Source of the DNA: Streptomyces sp. S.PB5
GTDB taxonomy: Bacteria > Actinomycetota > Actinomycetes > Streptomycetales > Streptomycetaceae
Length of the DNA: 64,000 bases
Assembly: GCF_030403745.1 (NCBI RefSeq)
Contig: NZ_JAQMWP010000011.1
Span: forward strand, 124,001-188,000
Reading direction: 5' to 3'
Below, piece after piece: positions 24,550 through 33,200 of the stretch (positions are counted from its first letter, which is position 1; every line of letters begins with the position of its first letter). The notes under the pieces were generated by a model that saw nothing but the letters and a program-made list of their open reading frames with translations, did not search any database and had not been told where the DNA came from. A program made the translations under genes and the position numbers.

Positions 24550-25197
24550 GTGCTCTTTCGCCGTGCATCCCTCGCCGCGGTGACGCTCACCGCCGTCGCG
24601 GTGCTGGGACTTGGGGCGTGCGACTCCGGCTCGGACGCGAAACCGGCCGCGAGCGGACCGTCGGTGATCGTGCCCGGCGCCCCCGGCGAGGCGAACCGGA
24701 CGCTCTCCGCCGAGGAGGCCGCGGACCAGCGCTCGGAGGACGACTCCCCCAACTCGGCGGACGTGTCGTATGCACAGTTGATGATCCAGCACCATCAGCA
24801 GGCCCTGGAGATGACCGAACTCGTCCCGGACCGGGCCCGGTCCACGCAGGTGAAGAAGCTCGCCGACCGGATCGCGGCGGCGCAGGGGCCTGAAATCACC
24901 GCGATGCAGAGCTGGTTGAAGTCCTACGGCAAGGCCGAGAAGCCCGCGGGCGGCGGACACGACCACGCCTCGATGCCCGGGATGGCCACCGAGGCGCAGA
25001 TGGAGAAGTTGCGGGCGGTGAAGGGCGAGGAGTTCGACCGGCTCTTCCTCACCCTGATGATCACCCATCACGAGGGGGCGATCACCATGGCCACGGATGT
25101 GAAGGGGCAGGGCAACAACATCCGCGTCGAGGAGATGGCCGACGACGTGGTAGCTCAGCAGACGAGCGAGATCTCACGCATGCGGGACATGCTGTGA
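24550..25197 (+). CDS. DUF305 lipoprotein
   Basis: This 215-residue protein has a lipoprotein signal peptide with the lipobox LGAC, lipidated Cys24, then a disordered Ser/Ala/Glu-rich linker. Two DUF305 modules follow, each with a paired histidine and methionine pattern: MIQHHQQALEM (about 78-88) and MITHHEGAITMA (about 174-185), with GGGHDHASMPGM between. This ferritin-like His/Met set suggests copper or iron handling at the outer face of the membrane, though function is not established. GTG at 24550 has AGGAGG ending 6-7 nt upstream. It diverges from the LVIVD gene. Confidence 0.88.
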   Translation: MLFRRASLAAVTLTAVAVLGLGACDSGSDAKPAASGPSVIVPGAPGEANRTLSAEEAADQRSEDDSPNSADVSYAQLMIQHHQQALEMTELVPDRARSTQVKKLADRIAAAQGPEITAMQSWLKSYGKAEKPAGGGHDHASMPGMATEAQMEKLRAVKGEEFDRLFLTLMITHHEGAITMATDVKGQGNNIRVEEMADDVVAQQTSEISRMRDML

Positions 25198-25239
25198 CGG
25201 CACCGGCCTCCGCAGGCCGGCCTGCCCCGACGGCCTTGC

Positions 25240-25713
25240 TCAGCGGCGAGCGTGACGCGGCGTCAGGAAACCCGCGTCACGCGCCTGTGCGATCATCCTG
25301 AGCGACTTGCGGCGGCTGTGCCCGGTCGCGCACATCACCGCGAGCACCGGGTCGACGCCGTCCTCCTGAGCCGCGCGGTACTCCTGGGCGACGAGCCAGC
25401 GCCCCTCGGCACCGCGCGGCCAGGCGGGCCGGGCGCGCCGGGGTCCGGCGGGCTCCCCCTCGCCCTCCTCCTCGTCCGGCAGCGGCCCGAAGCCGCACGC
25501 CTCGAAGAGCGGGCCCTCGATCCAGTCGGCGAGCGCCGCGAGGTCGTCCAGACAGAGCGCGGGCTGGGACCGCACGTCCTCGATCGAGACATGCCCGTCG
25601 GCCACCACCGCGAGCGCGTCGACCCGGGCCCCGTCGGTGAACGCCAGCCGGACGTGGCACCACGAGGTCGCGCCGTCGTCCTCCTGCACTTCCCACGCGG
25701 GCCACACGGACAC
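25240..25713 (-). CDS. DUF6214 family protein
   Basis: This 157-residue cytoplasmic protein matches the actinobacterial DUF6214 family. The N-terminal part VWPAWEVQEDDGATSWCHVRLAFTD looks like a small beta domain. An acidic Pro/Glu/Gly linker follows, then a helical C-terminus with HSRRKSLRMIAQARDAG that could bind nucleic acid. I choose GTG at 25713 because known relatives start near VSVWPAWEV and the upstream DNA is AT-rich like a promoter; a longer reading frame opens at GTG 25767 without a ribosome binding site. Function is unknown. Confidence 0.7.
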   Translation of the reverse strand: MSVWPAWEVQEDDGATSWCHVRLAFTDGARVDALAVVADGHVSIEDVRSQPALCLDDLAALADWIEGPLFEACGFGPLPDEEEGEGEPAGPRRARPAWPRGAEGRWLVAQEYRAAQEDGVDPVLAVMCATGHSRRKSLRMIAQARDAGFLTPRHARR

Positions 25714-25913
25714 CGCACCGTCCGTCGGGCAACGATCGGAAAGATTAAGAAACGATGCTTCTAGCACACACGCAACGTAACCGCATGATCACTTTCCATA
25801 CCAACGGACACGCATCCCCGGTCGTGTACAGCACCCTGTCAGCGCAGCAGCGACGGTGCGATGCTGGAGACATCAGCGATCTCCTCTGATCCCCTCGGGT
25901 AAGGAGCACCGCC

Positions 25914-27254
25914 GTGCTTCGTGTCGCCGTCGTCGGCTCCGGGCCGAGCGGGTGCTACACCGCCCAGAGCCTCGTCCAGCTGGACCCCACGGCCCGCGTC
26001 GATGTCCTGGACCGGCTGCCGTGCCCGTACGGTCTGGTGCGCTACGGGGTGGCGCCGGACCACGAGAAGATCAAGTCCCTGCAGAACAACCTGCGCACGG
26101 TGCTGGAGCACGAGCGGGTGCGCTTCCTCGGCGGCGTCCGGGTCGGCGCGGGCGGAGTGCCGGCCGCGCGGCTGCTGGGGCTCTACCACGCGGTCGTGTA
26201 CTGCGTGGGCGCCGCCACGGACCGCCATCTGGGCGTGCCCGGTGAGGACCTCCCCGGGAGCTGGTCGGCGACCGAGTTCGTGTCCTGGTACAGCGCCCAC
26301 CCCGACGCCGTCGACGACGGTTTCGTACGGGGTGCCCGCTCGGCCGTGGTCATCGGCGTGGGGAACGTCGCCGTCGACGTGGCCCGGATGCTGGCCCGGG
26401 GCGCCGCGGAACTCAGCCCCACCGACATGCCCCAGGCGGCGCTCAGCGCACTGGCCGCGAGCCAGGTGGCCGAGGTCCACATGGTGGGCCGGCGGGGCCC
26501 GTCCCAGGCCCGCTTCACCACGAAGGAACTGCGCGAGCTGGGCGGCCTGCCGGATGTCGAAGTGACGGTGGATCCGGAGGAGTTGGCGCTCGACCCGGCG
26601 TACCTCGATCCTTCCGGGCTGCCCGCGCCGCAGCGCCGCAACGTGGAGGTGCTGCGGAGCTGGGCCACGGCTCCCCGGCGGTCCGCCGCACGCCGGATCC
26701 GGCTGCGGTTCTTCCTTCGCCCCGTCGAACTGCTCGCCGAGGCGGGGCGGGTGGGCGCGGTGCGTTTCGAGCGGACGGTGCCGGACGGGCTCGGCGGGGT
26801 GGCGGGGACGGGGCGGTACGAGGACATCCCGGCCGAGCTGGTGCTGCGTTCGGTGGGCTATCGCGGGGTGCCGCTGGAGGGCCTGCCGTTCGACCCGGCG
26901 ACCGCTACGGTGCCGCATCTGGCGGGGCGCGTGCTGCGCGAGGGGGCCGTCGCGCCGGGTGAGTACGTGGCGGGCTGGATCAAGCGGGGCCCGACGGGTG
27001 TCATCGGCACGAACCGGCCGTGCGCGAAGGAGACGGCGACGTCGTTGACCGAGGACGCCGGGATGCTCGTACGCAAACAGCTGCCCGGCGATCCGCTGGC
27101 GGTGCTGCGCGCGGAGGGGGTCCGGCCGGTGGAGTGGGCGGGCTGGTGCGCGATCGAGCGTGCGGAGGCGGCGCTCGGCGCGTCACTGGGCAGGGGTGTC
27201 GTGAAGCTCCCGGACTGGGAGTCGCTCATGAGCGCCGCGCACGGCGGCGACTAG
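25914..27254 (+). CDS. FAD/NAD(P)-dependent oxidoreductase, FprA-type ferredoxin reductase
   Basis: This 446-residue flavoprotein resembles mycobacterial FprA and adrenodoxin reductase. The FAD-binding GSGPSGCYTAQ lies at about 8-18, followed by PYGLVRYGVAPDHEKIK, a family hallmark. The NADPH-binding VIGVGNVAVDVAR is at about 142-154. The C-terminal GWIKRGPTGVIGTNRPCAKET carries the conserved tail. It would pass electrons between NADPH and a ferredoxin, which could feed P450s or other oxygenases. GTG at 25914 has AAGGAGCACC upstream. The two halves are complete and no ferredoxin gene is adjacent. Confidence 0.9.
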   Translation: MLRVAVVGSGPSGCYTAQSLVQLDPTARVDVLDRLPCPYGLVRYGVAPDHEKIKSLQNNLRTVLEHERVRFLGGVRVGAGGVPAARLLGLYHAVVYCVGAATDRHLGVPGEDLPGSWSATEFVSWYSAHPDAVDDGFVRGARSAVVIGVGNVAVDVARMLARGAAELSPTDMPQAALSALAASQVAEVHMVGRRGPSQARFTTKELRELGGLPDVEVTVDPEELALDPAYLDPSGLPAPQRRNVEVLRSWATAPRRSAARRIRLRFFLRPVELLAEAGRVGAVRFERTVPDGLGGVAGTGRYEDIPAELVLRSVGYRGVPLEGLPFDPATATVPHLAGRVLREGAVAPGEYVAGWIKRGPTGVIGTNRPCAKETATSLTEDAGMLVRKQLPGDPLAVLRAEGVRPVEWAGWCAIERAEAALGASLGRGVVKLPDWESLMSAAHGGD

Positions 27255-27315
27255 GAAACCGAGCGGCAACGCTCCAGAAATCAACAATCTGTTCAAGGGA
27301 CCTACGGTCTCGCTC

Positions 27316-28710
27316 ATGACGACTACCGCACCCGTGCATCCCGTGGACGAAGTCCCACCGGTACGACAACTGGCCGCTTTCGGCCTCCAACACGTCCTCG
27401 CGATGTACGCCGGCGCCGTGGCCGTGCCCCTCATCGTCGGCAGCGCCATGAAACTGTCGCCCGCCGACCTGGCGTACCTGATCACCGCCGACCTCCTGGT
27501 GTGCGGCATAGCGACGCTCATCCAGTGCATCGGCTTCTGGCGCTTCGGTGTGCGACTGCCGATCATGCAGGGCTGTACGTTCGCCGCCGTGTCGCCCATG
27601 GTGCTGATCGGCACGACCGGCGGCGGGCTGCCGGCCATCTACGGTTCGGTGATCGTCGCGGGGCTCGCGATCGTGCTCCTGGCGCCCGTGTTCGGAAGGC
27701 TTCTGCGCTTCTTCCCGCCCCTCGTCACCGGCACCGTGATCCTGATCATCGGCCTCTCCCTGCTGCCGGTCGCGGGCAACTGGGCGGCGGGCGGGGTCGG
27801 TTCACCGGAGTTCGGCGAACCGAAGAACCTCGCGCTCGCCGGCTTCGTACTGCTCGTCGTGCTGGGTGTGCAGCGCTTCGCTCCGGGCTTCCTGAGCCGG
27901 ATCGCGGTGCTGACCGGCATCGTGGTGGGGCTCGCGGTGGCGGTGCCGTTCGGATTCACGGACTTCGACGGGATCGGGGACGCGGACTGGCTCGGGATCA
28001 GCACCCCGTTCCACTTCGGCGCGCCGACCTTCGAGTTCTCCGCGATCGTCTCGATGCTGGTCGTGGCGCTGGTGACGATGACCGAGACGACCGGTGACCT
28101 GATCGCGGTCGGGGAGATGACGGACCGCAAGGTCGAGCCGCGCTCGCTCGCGGACGGTCTGCGCGCCGACGGGCTGTCGACCGTGCTCGGCGGGGTCTTC
28201 AACACCTTCCCGTACACGGCGTACGCGCAGAACGTCGGCCTCGTCGGGATGACCAGGGTGCGCAGCCGCTGGGTCGTGGCCACGGCGGGCGGCATTCTCG
28301 TGCTGCTCGGGCTGCTGCCCAAGCTGGGCGCGATCGTGGCCGCCATTCCGGCGCCGGTGCTCGGCGGTGCGGGGCTGGTGATGTTCGGGACGGTCGCGGC
28401 GAGCGGTCTGAGGACCCTCGCGCAGGTCGACTTCAAGGGCAACAACAACCTGACGGTGGTGGCCGTCTCGGTGGCGATGGGCATGCTGCCGGTCGGGGTG
28501 CCGACGATCTACGAGAAGTTCCCGGACTGGTTCCAGACGGTGATGAACAGCGGCATCAGCGCGGGCTGTCTGACCGCGATCGTGCTGAACCTGCTCTTCA
28601 ACCACCTGCCCGCGAAGGCCGGTTCAGCCGAGGCCGGACCCGAGGCGGGCGGCCTGGCGGGCGGCGGCGTCGAGGAGGGCGTCGACAAGTCCCGGGAAGA
28701 GGCCGTCTAG
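27316..28710 (+). CDS. NCS2-family nucleobase:cation symporter (uracil/xanthine permease type)
   Basis: This 464-residue permease has about 14 hydrophobic segments. The NCS2 signature QNVGLVGMTRVRSRW is at about 310-324, and the conserved acidic helix-8 region is TMTETTGDLIAVGEM (about 255-269). It imports a purine or pyrimidine base with a proton or sodium ion. The ATG at 27316 has no Shine-Dalgarno, but TACGGT 7 nt upstream could be a -10, so the mRNA may be leaderless. The last 87 nt overlap the end of the converging ArsR gene. The C-terminal Gly/Glu-rich tail is encoded in the overlap. Confidence 0.88.
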   Translation: MTTTAPVHPVDEVPPVRQLAAFGLQHVLAMYAGAVAVPLIVGSAMKLSPADLAYLITADLLVCGIATLIQCIGFWRFGVRLPIMQGCTFAAVSPMVLIGTTGGGLPAIYGSVIVAGLAIVLLAPVFGRLLRFFPPLVTGTVILIIGLSLLPVAGNWAAGGVGSPEFGEPKNLALAGFVLLVVLGVQRFAPGFLSRIAVLTGIVVGLAVAVPFGFTDFDGIGDADWLGISTPFHFGAPTFEFSAIVSMLVVALVTMTETTGDLIAVGEMTDRKVEPRSLADGLRADGLSTVLGGVFNTFPYTAYAQNVGLVGMTRVRSRWVVATAGGILVLLGLLPKLGAIVAAIPAPVLGGAGLVMFGTVAASGLRTLAQVDFKGNNNLTVVAVSVAMGMLPVGVPTIYEKFPDWFQTVMNSGISAGCLTAIVLNLLFNHLPAKAGSAEAGPEAGGLAGGGVEEGVDKSREEAV

Positions 28711-28983
28711 GTCGTCCCGGCGCAGGCCGTTCATCTTGGCGGTGCCCCGGTAGACCTGCTGGATCACCCCGGCCTCGCGCAGCACCCGGAAGTGGTGGGT
28801 GGTCGTCGACTTGGTGACCGGCAGGTCGAAGTGCGAACAGGAGAGCTCGTCGCTGGCGGCGGCGAGCTCTCGCGCGATCTGCAGACGCATCGGGTCCGAC
28901 AGCGCGTGCAGGACGCTTTCCAGCCGGATCTCCTCGCGCGACGGGTGCGGGAGGTCGCGGGTACTGACGGCGGGGGAGGTCAC
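28624..28983 (-). CDS. ArsR-family winged-helix regulator
   Basis: This 119-residue regulator has the ArsR/SmtB HTH: LHALSDPMRLQIARELA, ELSCSHFDLPVTKSTTTHHFRVLREAG and the wing VIQQVYRGTAKMNGLRRDDLD. Typical metal-binding cysteine sets are absent; only one cysteine (ELSCSHF) is present. GTG at 28983 has GTGGAGCGGCC upstream. The gene diverges from the flavin oxidoreductase and two palindromes TACGA-N6-TCGTA lie between them, so it most likely represses both and responds to a reactive or redox-active small molecule. Its 3-prime 87 nt overlap the permease gene. Confidence 0.88.
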   Translation of the reverse strand: MTSPAVSTRDLPHPSREEIRLESVLHALSDPMRLQIARELAAASDELSCSHFDLPVTKSTTTHHFRVLREAGVIQQVYRGTAKMNGLRRDDLDGLFPGLVDALLDAAARQAARLGSGLG

Positions 28984-29048
28984 GGCCGCTCCACTTCGTC
29001 GGGGGAATCCATCGGGGGATGCCCGGTGCGCTCCGGGAGACCTCATTG

Positions 29049-29098
29049 TACGAGACCTATCGTAGTTTGACACTCGCCGTACTACGATGCCTATCGTA
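29049..29098. promoter_or_regulatory. Twin operators and promoter between ArsR and OYE genes
   Basis: TACGA-GACCTA-TCGTA (29049-29064) and TACGA-TGCCTA-TCGTA (29083-29098) are nearly identical palindromes with centres 34 nt apart, about three helical turns. A consensus -35 TTGACA lies between them (29067-29072), and the second operator covers the -10 region. Cooperative ArsR binding should shut off the reductase promoter and probably its own. Confidence 0.75.
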
Positions 29099-29136
29099 CG
29101 AGTCGACCACCGGTCCCGTGACGAATGGAGCCCGCC

Positions 29137-30219
29137 GTGAGCGCCGCACTCTTCGAGCCCTTCACCTTGCGTGAACTGACGATCCCCAACCGGGTGTGGA
29201 TGCCGCCGATGTGCCAGTACTCCGCGGCGCACGAGGGCCCGCTGACCGGCGCCCCCGCCGACTGGCACTTCGCTCACTACGCGGCCCGCGCGGCCGGTGG
29301 CACGGGTCTGGTCATCGTCGAGGCGACCGGCGTCAGCCCCGAGGGCCGCATCTCCCCCTACGACCTCGGCATCTGGAACGACACCCAGGTCGAGGCGTTC
29401 CGGCGGATCACACGCTTCCTGGTCTCGCAGGGCACGGTGCCGGGCATCCAGCTCGCCCACGCCGGCCGCAAGGCGTCGACCGACCAGCCCTGGAAGGGCG
29501 GCAGGCCGCTCGCCGCGGACGCGCTCGGATGGCAGCCGCTGGGTCCGAGCCCGATCGCCTTCGACGCCGACCACCCGGTGCCGACGGAGCTCACGGTCAA
29601 TCAGATCCGGGAGATCGTCGGCCAGTTCACCGACGCGGCCCGCCGCGCCCTCGCCGCCGGTTTCGAAGTCGCCGAGATCCACGGGGCACACGGCTACCTG
29701 ATCAGCAACTTCCTCTCCCCGCACAGCAACCGGCGCACCGACGAGTACGGCGGCTCGTACGAGAACCGCACCCGTTTCGCCCTGGAGGTCGTGGACGCCG
29801 TACGGGCGGTGTGGCCCGACGACAAGCCGCTGTTCTTCCGGATCTCGGCCACCGACTGGCTGGACGAGGGCGGCTGGACGGCCGACGACACGGTCCGTTT
29901 CGCCGCCGACCTCCAGGCCCACGGCATCGACCTCCTGGACGTCTCCACCGGCGGCAACGCCTCCGGCGTCCGCATCCCCACCGGCCCCGGCTACCAGGTG
30001 CCCTTCGCCGCCCGGGTGAAGGCCGAAACCGCCCTGCCGGTGGCGGCGGTCGGCATGATCACCGAGCCCGAGCAGGCCGAGAAGATCCTGGTCAACGGCG
30101 AGGCCGACGCCGTGCTCCTGGGCCGTGAGCTGCTCCGCGACCCGTCGTGGGCCCGGCATGCGGCGCGTGAGCTGGGCGGGGACGTGCATGTGCCCGCCCA
30201 GTACCACCGGTCAGTCTGA
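29137..30219 (+). CDS. NADH:flavin oxidoreductase, YqjM-type old yellow enzyme
   Basis: This 360-residue FMN enzyme reduces activated C=C bonds with NADPH. From the GTG start at 29137 it carries Cys26 and Tyr28 in PMCQYSA, the two residues diagnostic of the thermophilic-like YqjM class, plus the substrate-binding His pair in IHGAHGYLISNFLSP and the late GRELLRDP. An ATG at 29125 would shift this numbering and turns the GGAG ribosome binding site into coding sequence, so GTG is preferred. Twin ArsR operators lie upstream. A role in removing electrophilic quinones or enals is known for the class and inferred here. Confidence 0.93.
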   Translation: MSAALFEPFTLRELTIPNRVWMPPMCQYSAAHEGPLTGAPADWHFAHYAARAAGGTGLVIVEATGVSPEGRISPYDLGIWNDTQVEAFRRITRFLVSQGTVPGIQLAHAGRKASTDQPWKGGRPLAADALGWQPLGPSPIAFDADHPVPTELTVNQIREIVGQFTDAARRALAAGFEVAEIHGAHGYLISNFLSPHSNRRTDEYGGSYENRTRFALEVVDAVRAVWPDDKPLFFRISATDWLDEGGWTADDTVRFAADLQAHGIDLLDVSTGGNASGVRIPTGPGYQVPFAARVKAETALPVAAVGMITEPEQAEKILVNGEADAVLLGRELLRDPSWARHAARELGGDVHVPAQYHRSV

Positions 30220-33200
30220 GACACGCCGTGCGACCGCCCGCACCGCGCGTTCCACCGTCTGCTCCAGCTGGGGCACGGCTCGCTGGCTCAGCACCGCCAG
30301 CGTGATCGCCGCGGCGACGCCGGTCCAGGCGACCGGGCCCAGCGGGGTGCAGCCGAAGAGGTGGCTGGCGCCCGGTGTCTGGACCAGGACGACGAGGGCG
30401 GCGGCGGAGCCGAGCGCGGTGACGCGGACCAGAGGGCTGTCCCGGCGGTCGGCGAGGGTCTGGGCGAGCTGGGTGCCGACCACCCCGCACAGGGCCATCG
30501 TCGTGGAGCGGCGGGCCGTGCCCGGGGTGAAGCGGCCGATCAGCCAGGCCGTGGTCGCGCCCAGGGAGGTGGTCAGGGCGCGGTGGCGGATCTTTCGGAT
30601 CAGCGGCGCTCCGAGGGGGGCGATGCCTTCACCCGCGGTCTCCTCCTCCGTGCCGTCCTCCTGCTGAGGCGTCACCGCCACCGCCATCGCCGGGAACAGG
30701 TCGGTGAAGAGGTTCACCAGGAGCATCTGGCGGGTGGACAGGGGCGCCGAGCCCGACAGGAGGGTGCCGAGGATGCCGAAGCCGACCTCGCCGGCGTTGC
30801 CGCCGATGAGGATGGCGATGGCGTCGGCGACGCTCCTCCACAGGGCGCGGCCCTCGCGGACCGCCTCGATCAGGACCGTCAGATCGTCGTCGGTGAGGAC
30901 GAGGTCGGCGGCGTTGCGGGCGGCCGCCGAGCCGCGGGCGTTGATGCCCACGCCGATGTCGGCGGCGCGGATGGCCGCGGCGTCGTTGGCGCCGTCGCCG
31001 ACCATCCCGACGACCCGGCCGGCATCCCGCAGTGCCTCGACGACCTGGAGTTTCTGCTCGGGCGCGACGCGGGCGACGACTCCGGCGTCGCGGAGCATCC
31101 GGGAGCGCACGGACCGGTCGGCGGCGGCGAGTTCGTCGCCGGTGACCACGCCCATGTCCTCGGGCCAGCCCAGTTCGGCGGCGATGGCGCGCGCGGTCTG
31201 CGGATGGTCGCCGGTCAGCACGACGGGGCGTACGCCCGCCTCGCGCAGCCCTCGGACAAGGGCCTGCGAGGTGTCGCGCGGGGCGTCCGCGAGCCCCAGC
31301 AGACCGGCGAACTCCAGTCCTTTCAGGGGCTGTTCGAGGATGTCCTGCGAGGTCTTGGGCAGCGGGCGGCGGGCGACCGCGAGGACGCGCAGTCCGTCCC
31401 GGGCGAGGGACTGGGCGGTGCCGGACGCGTCGGGCGGGAGGCCCTCGCAGGCGGGGAGCACGGTCTCGGGGGCGCCCTTGACCACGAGGTGCGGGGTGCC
31501 GTCGGCGGCCCGGCCGACGGCGGCGGCGTAGCCGCGGGCGGCCTCGAAGGGCAGCGCCTCGGTCTGGGTCCACTCGGGGTCGGGACCCGCGGCCCTCAAC
31601 ACGGCCTCGTCGGTGGCGTGTTGCGGCCGTTCCCCGTCGCCGTTGAGGTGGGGGCACGCCCGCGCGGCGGCCCGCAGGGTGGCCGCGGCCTGCTGGTCGT
31701 GCGGTGCGCACACCGTGCCGTCGGCGGCGGTAACCCGCACCAGGCGCAGCCGATTCTCGGTGAGGGTGCCGGTCTTGTCGAAGCAGATGGTGTCCATGCG
31801 GCCCAGCGCCTCCAGGGTGCGCGGGGCACGGACGAGAACGCCGCGCCGGCTCAGCCTGCGGGCCGCGGCGAGCTGCGCGACGGTCGCCACCAGCGGCAGC
31901 CCCTCGGGGACGGCGGCCACGGCCACCGCCACTCCGCCGCTGACCGCCTGCCGGATCGGTGTGCCGCGCAGCAGGGACAGTCCGGTCACGACGGCACCGC
32001 CCGCGAGGGTCAACGGCAGTGCCTTGCGGGTGAGTTCCTGGAGCCGGGCCTGCACTCCGGCCGCCGGTGGCGTACGGGCGGCGAGGGCCACCGCCCTGGC
32101 CGCCTCGGTGCGGTCACCGGTGTCCACGACGACGGCCCGGGCCCGCCCGGCGACGACGGTCGTGCCCTCGAAGACCATGCAGCGCCGGTCCGCGACGGGG
32201 GCGCGCGGGGTCGCGGCGGTGCCCTTGCCGACGGGCAGAGACTCCCCCGTCAGCGCGGACTCGTCCACCTCAAGACCGTCCTCCCACAGCAGCCGGGCGT
32301 CGGCCGGTACGACGTCGTCCGTCTGCAGTTCGATCACCTCGCCGGGGACCAGCTTGGCGGCGTCCACGATGCGCGGTTCGTCCGGCCGGTCCTCGGCCGT
32401 GACGCGTGCCTTCTGCTTCTGCTCGGCGAGCAGACCCGCGAGCGCCCGTTCCGCCCGCAGCCGTTGGAAGCCGCCGACCAGTGCGTTGAGGTCGAGGGCA
32501 CCGACGACGAGCAGGGCGTCCATGACCGAGCCGAGGATCGCCGAGGCGGCCGAGCCGACCGCGAGGACCGGGGTGAGGGGGTCGTCGAGTTCGCCGCGCA
32601 CGGCCCGTGCGAGCTGGAGCGTCCAGCGCAGCGGGGCGAGGACGGGCTGCCCGCCGACGATGTGCACCGCCCTGCCGACCTGGGCGGTCGTCTGCTCGAC
32701 CACGCCGGGTTCCGGTCCCGGTTCGGCGGCGAGGCGCTCCGCGACGTCCCCGGCTTTCAGCTCGTGCCAGGCGACGCGCGGCCGGGGGTGCGGGGCGGGC
32801 GCGGCGACGACCCGGACCGCCGCGTCGACGCCGGTCAGCAGGGCGGCCGCGGCGCTCACGTCGACCGGTGCGTGGCGCAGGCCGGGCCAGGGACTGCCGC
32901 CCGACCGGCGGGACTCGCCCACGGCGACGAGCAGTCCCGACAGGGCGGCGCCGGACCGGGCCAGGGTCTGGGAGCGGCGGCCGACGGCGCGGGCCCGCGG
33001 CACGGCGGTGAGGAGCCGCCACACGTCGGGCAGTCCGTGCAGCGCGAGCACGTCCGCGCCCCAGACGACCGCGGCGTCGCCGTCCGTGACGGCGACCGCG
33101 ACATCGCCCGCGAGCAGCCCGGACAGTTCGTCCGGGTCGCCGGGCGCCTGCGGTCGTACGACGGTGACCACCACGCCCCCGTCGTCGCGCAGTTCACGGA

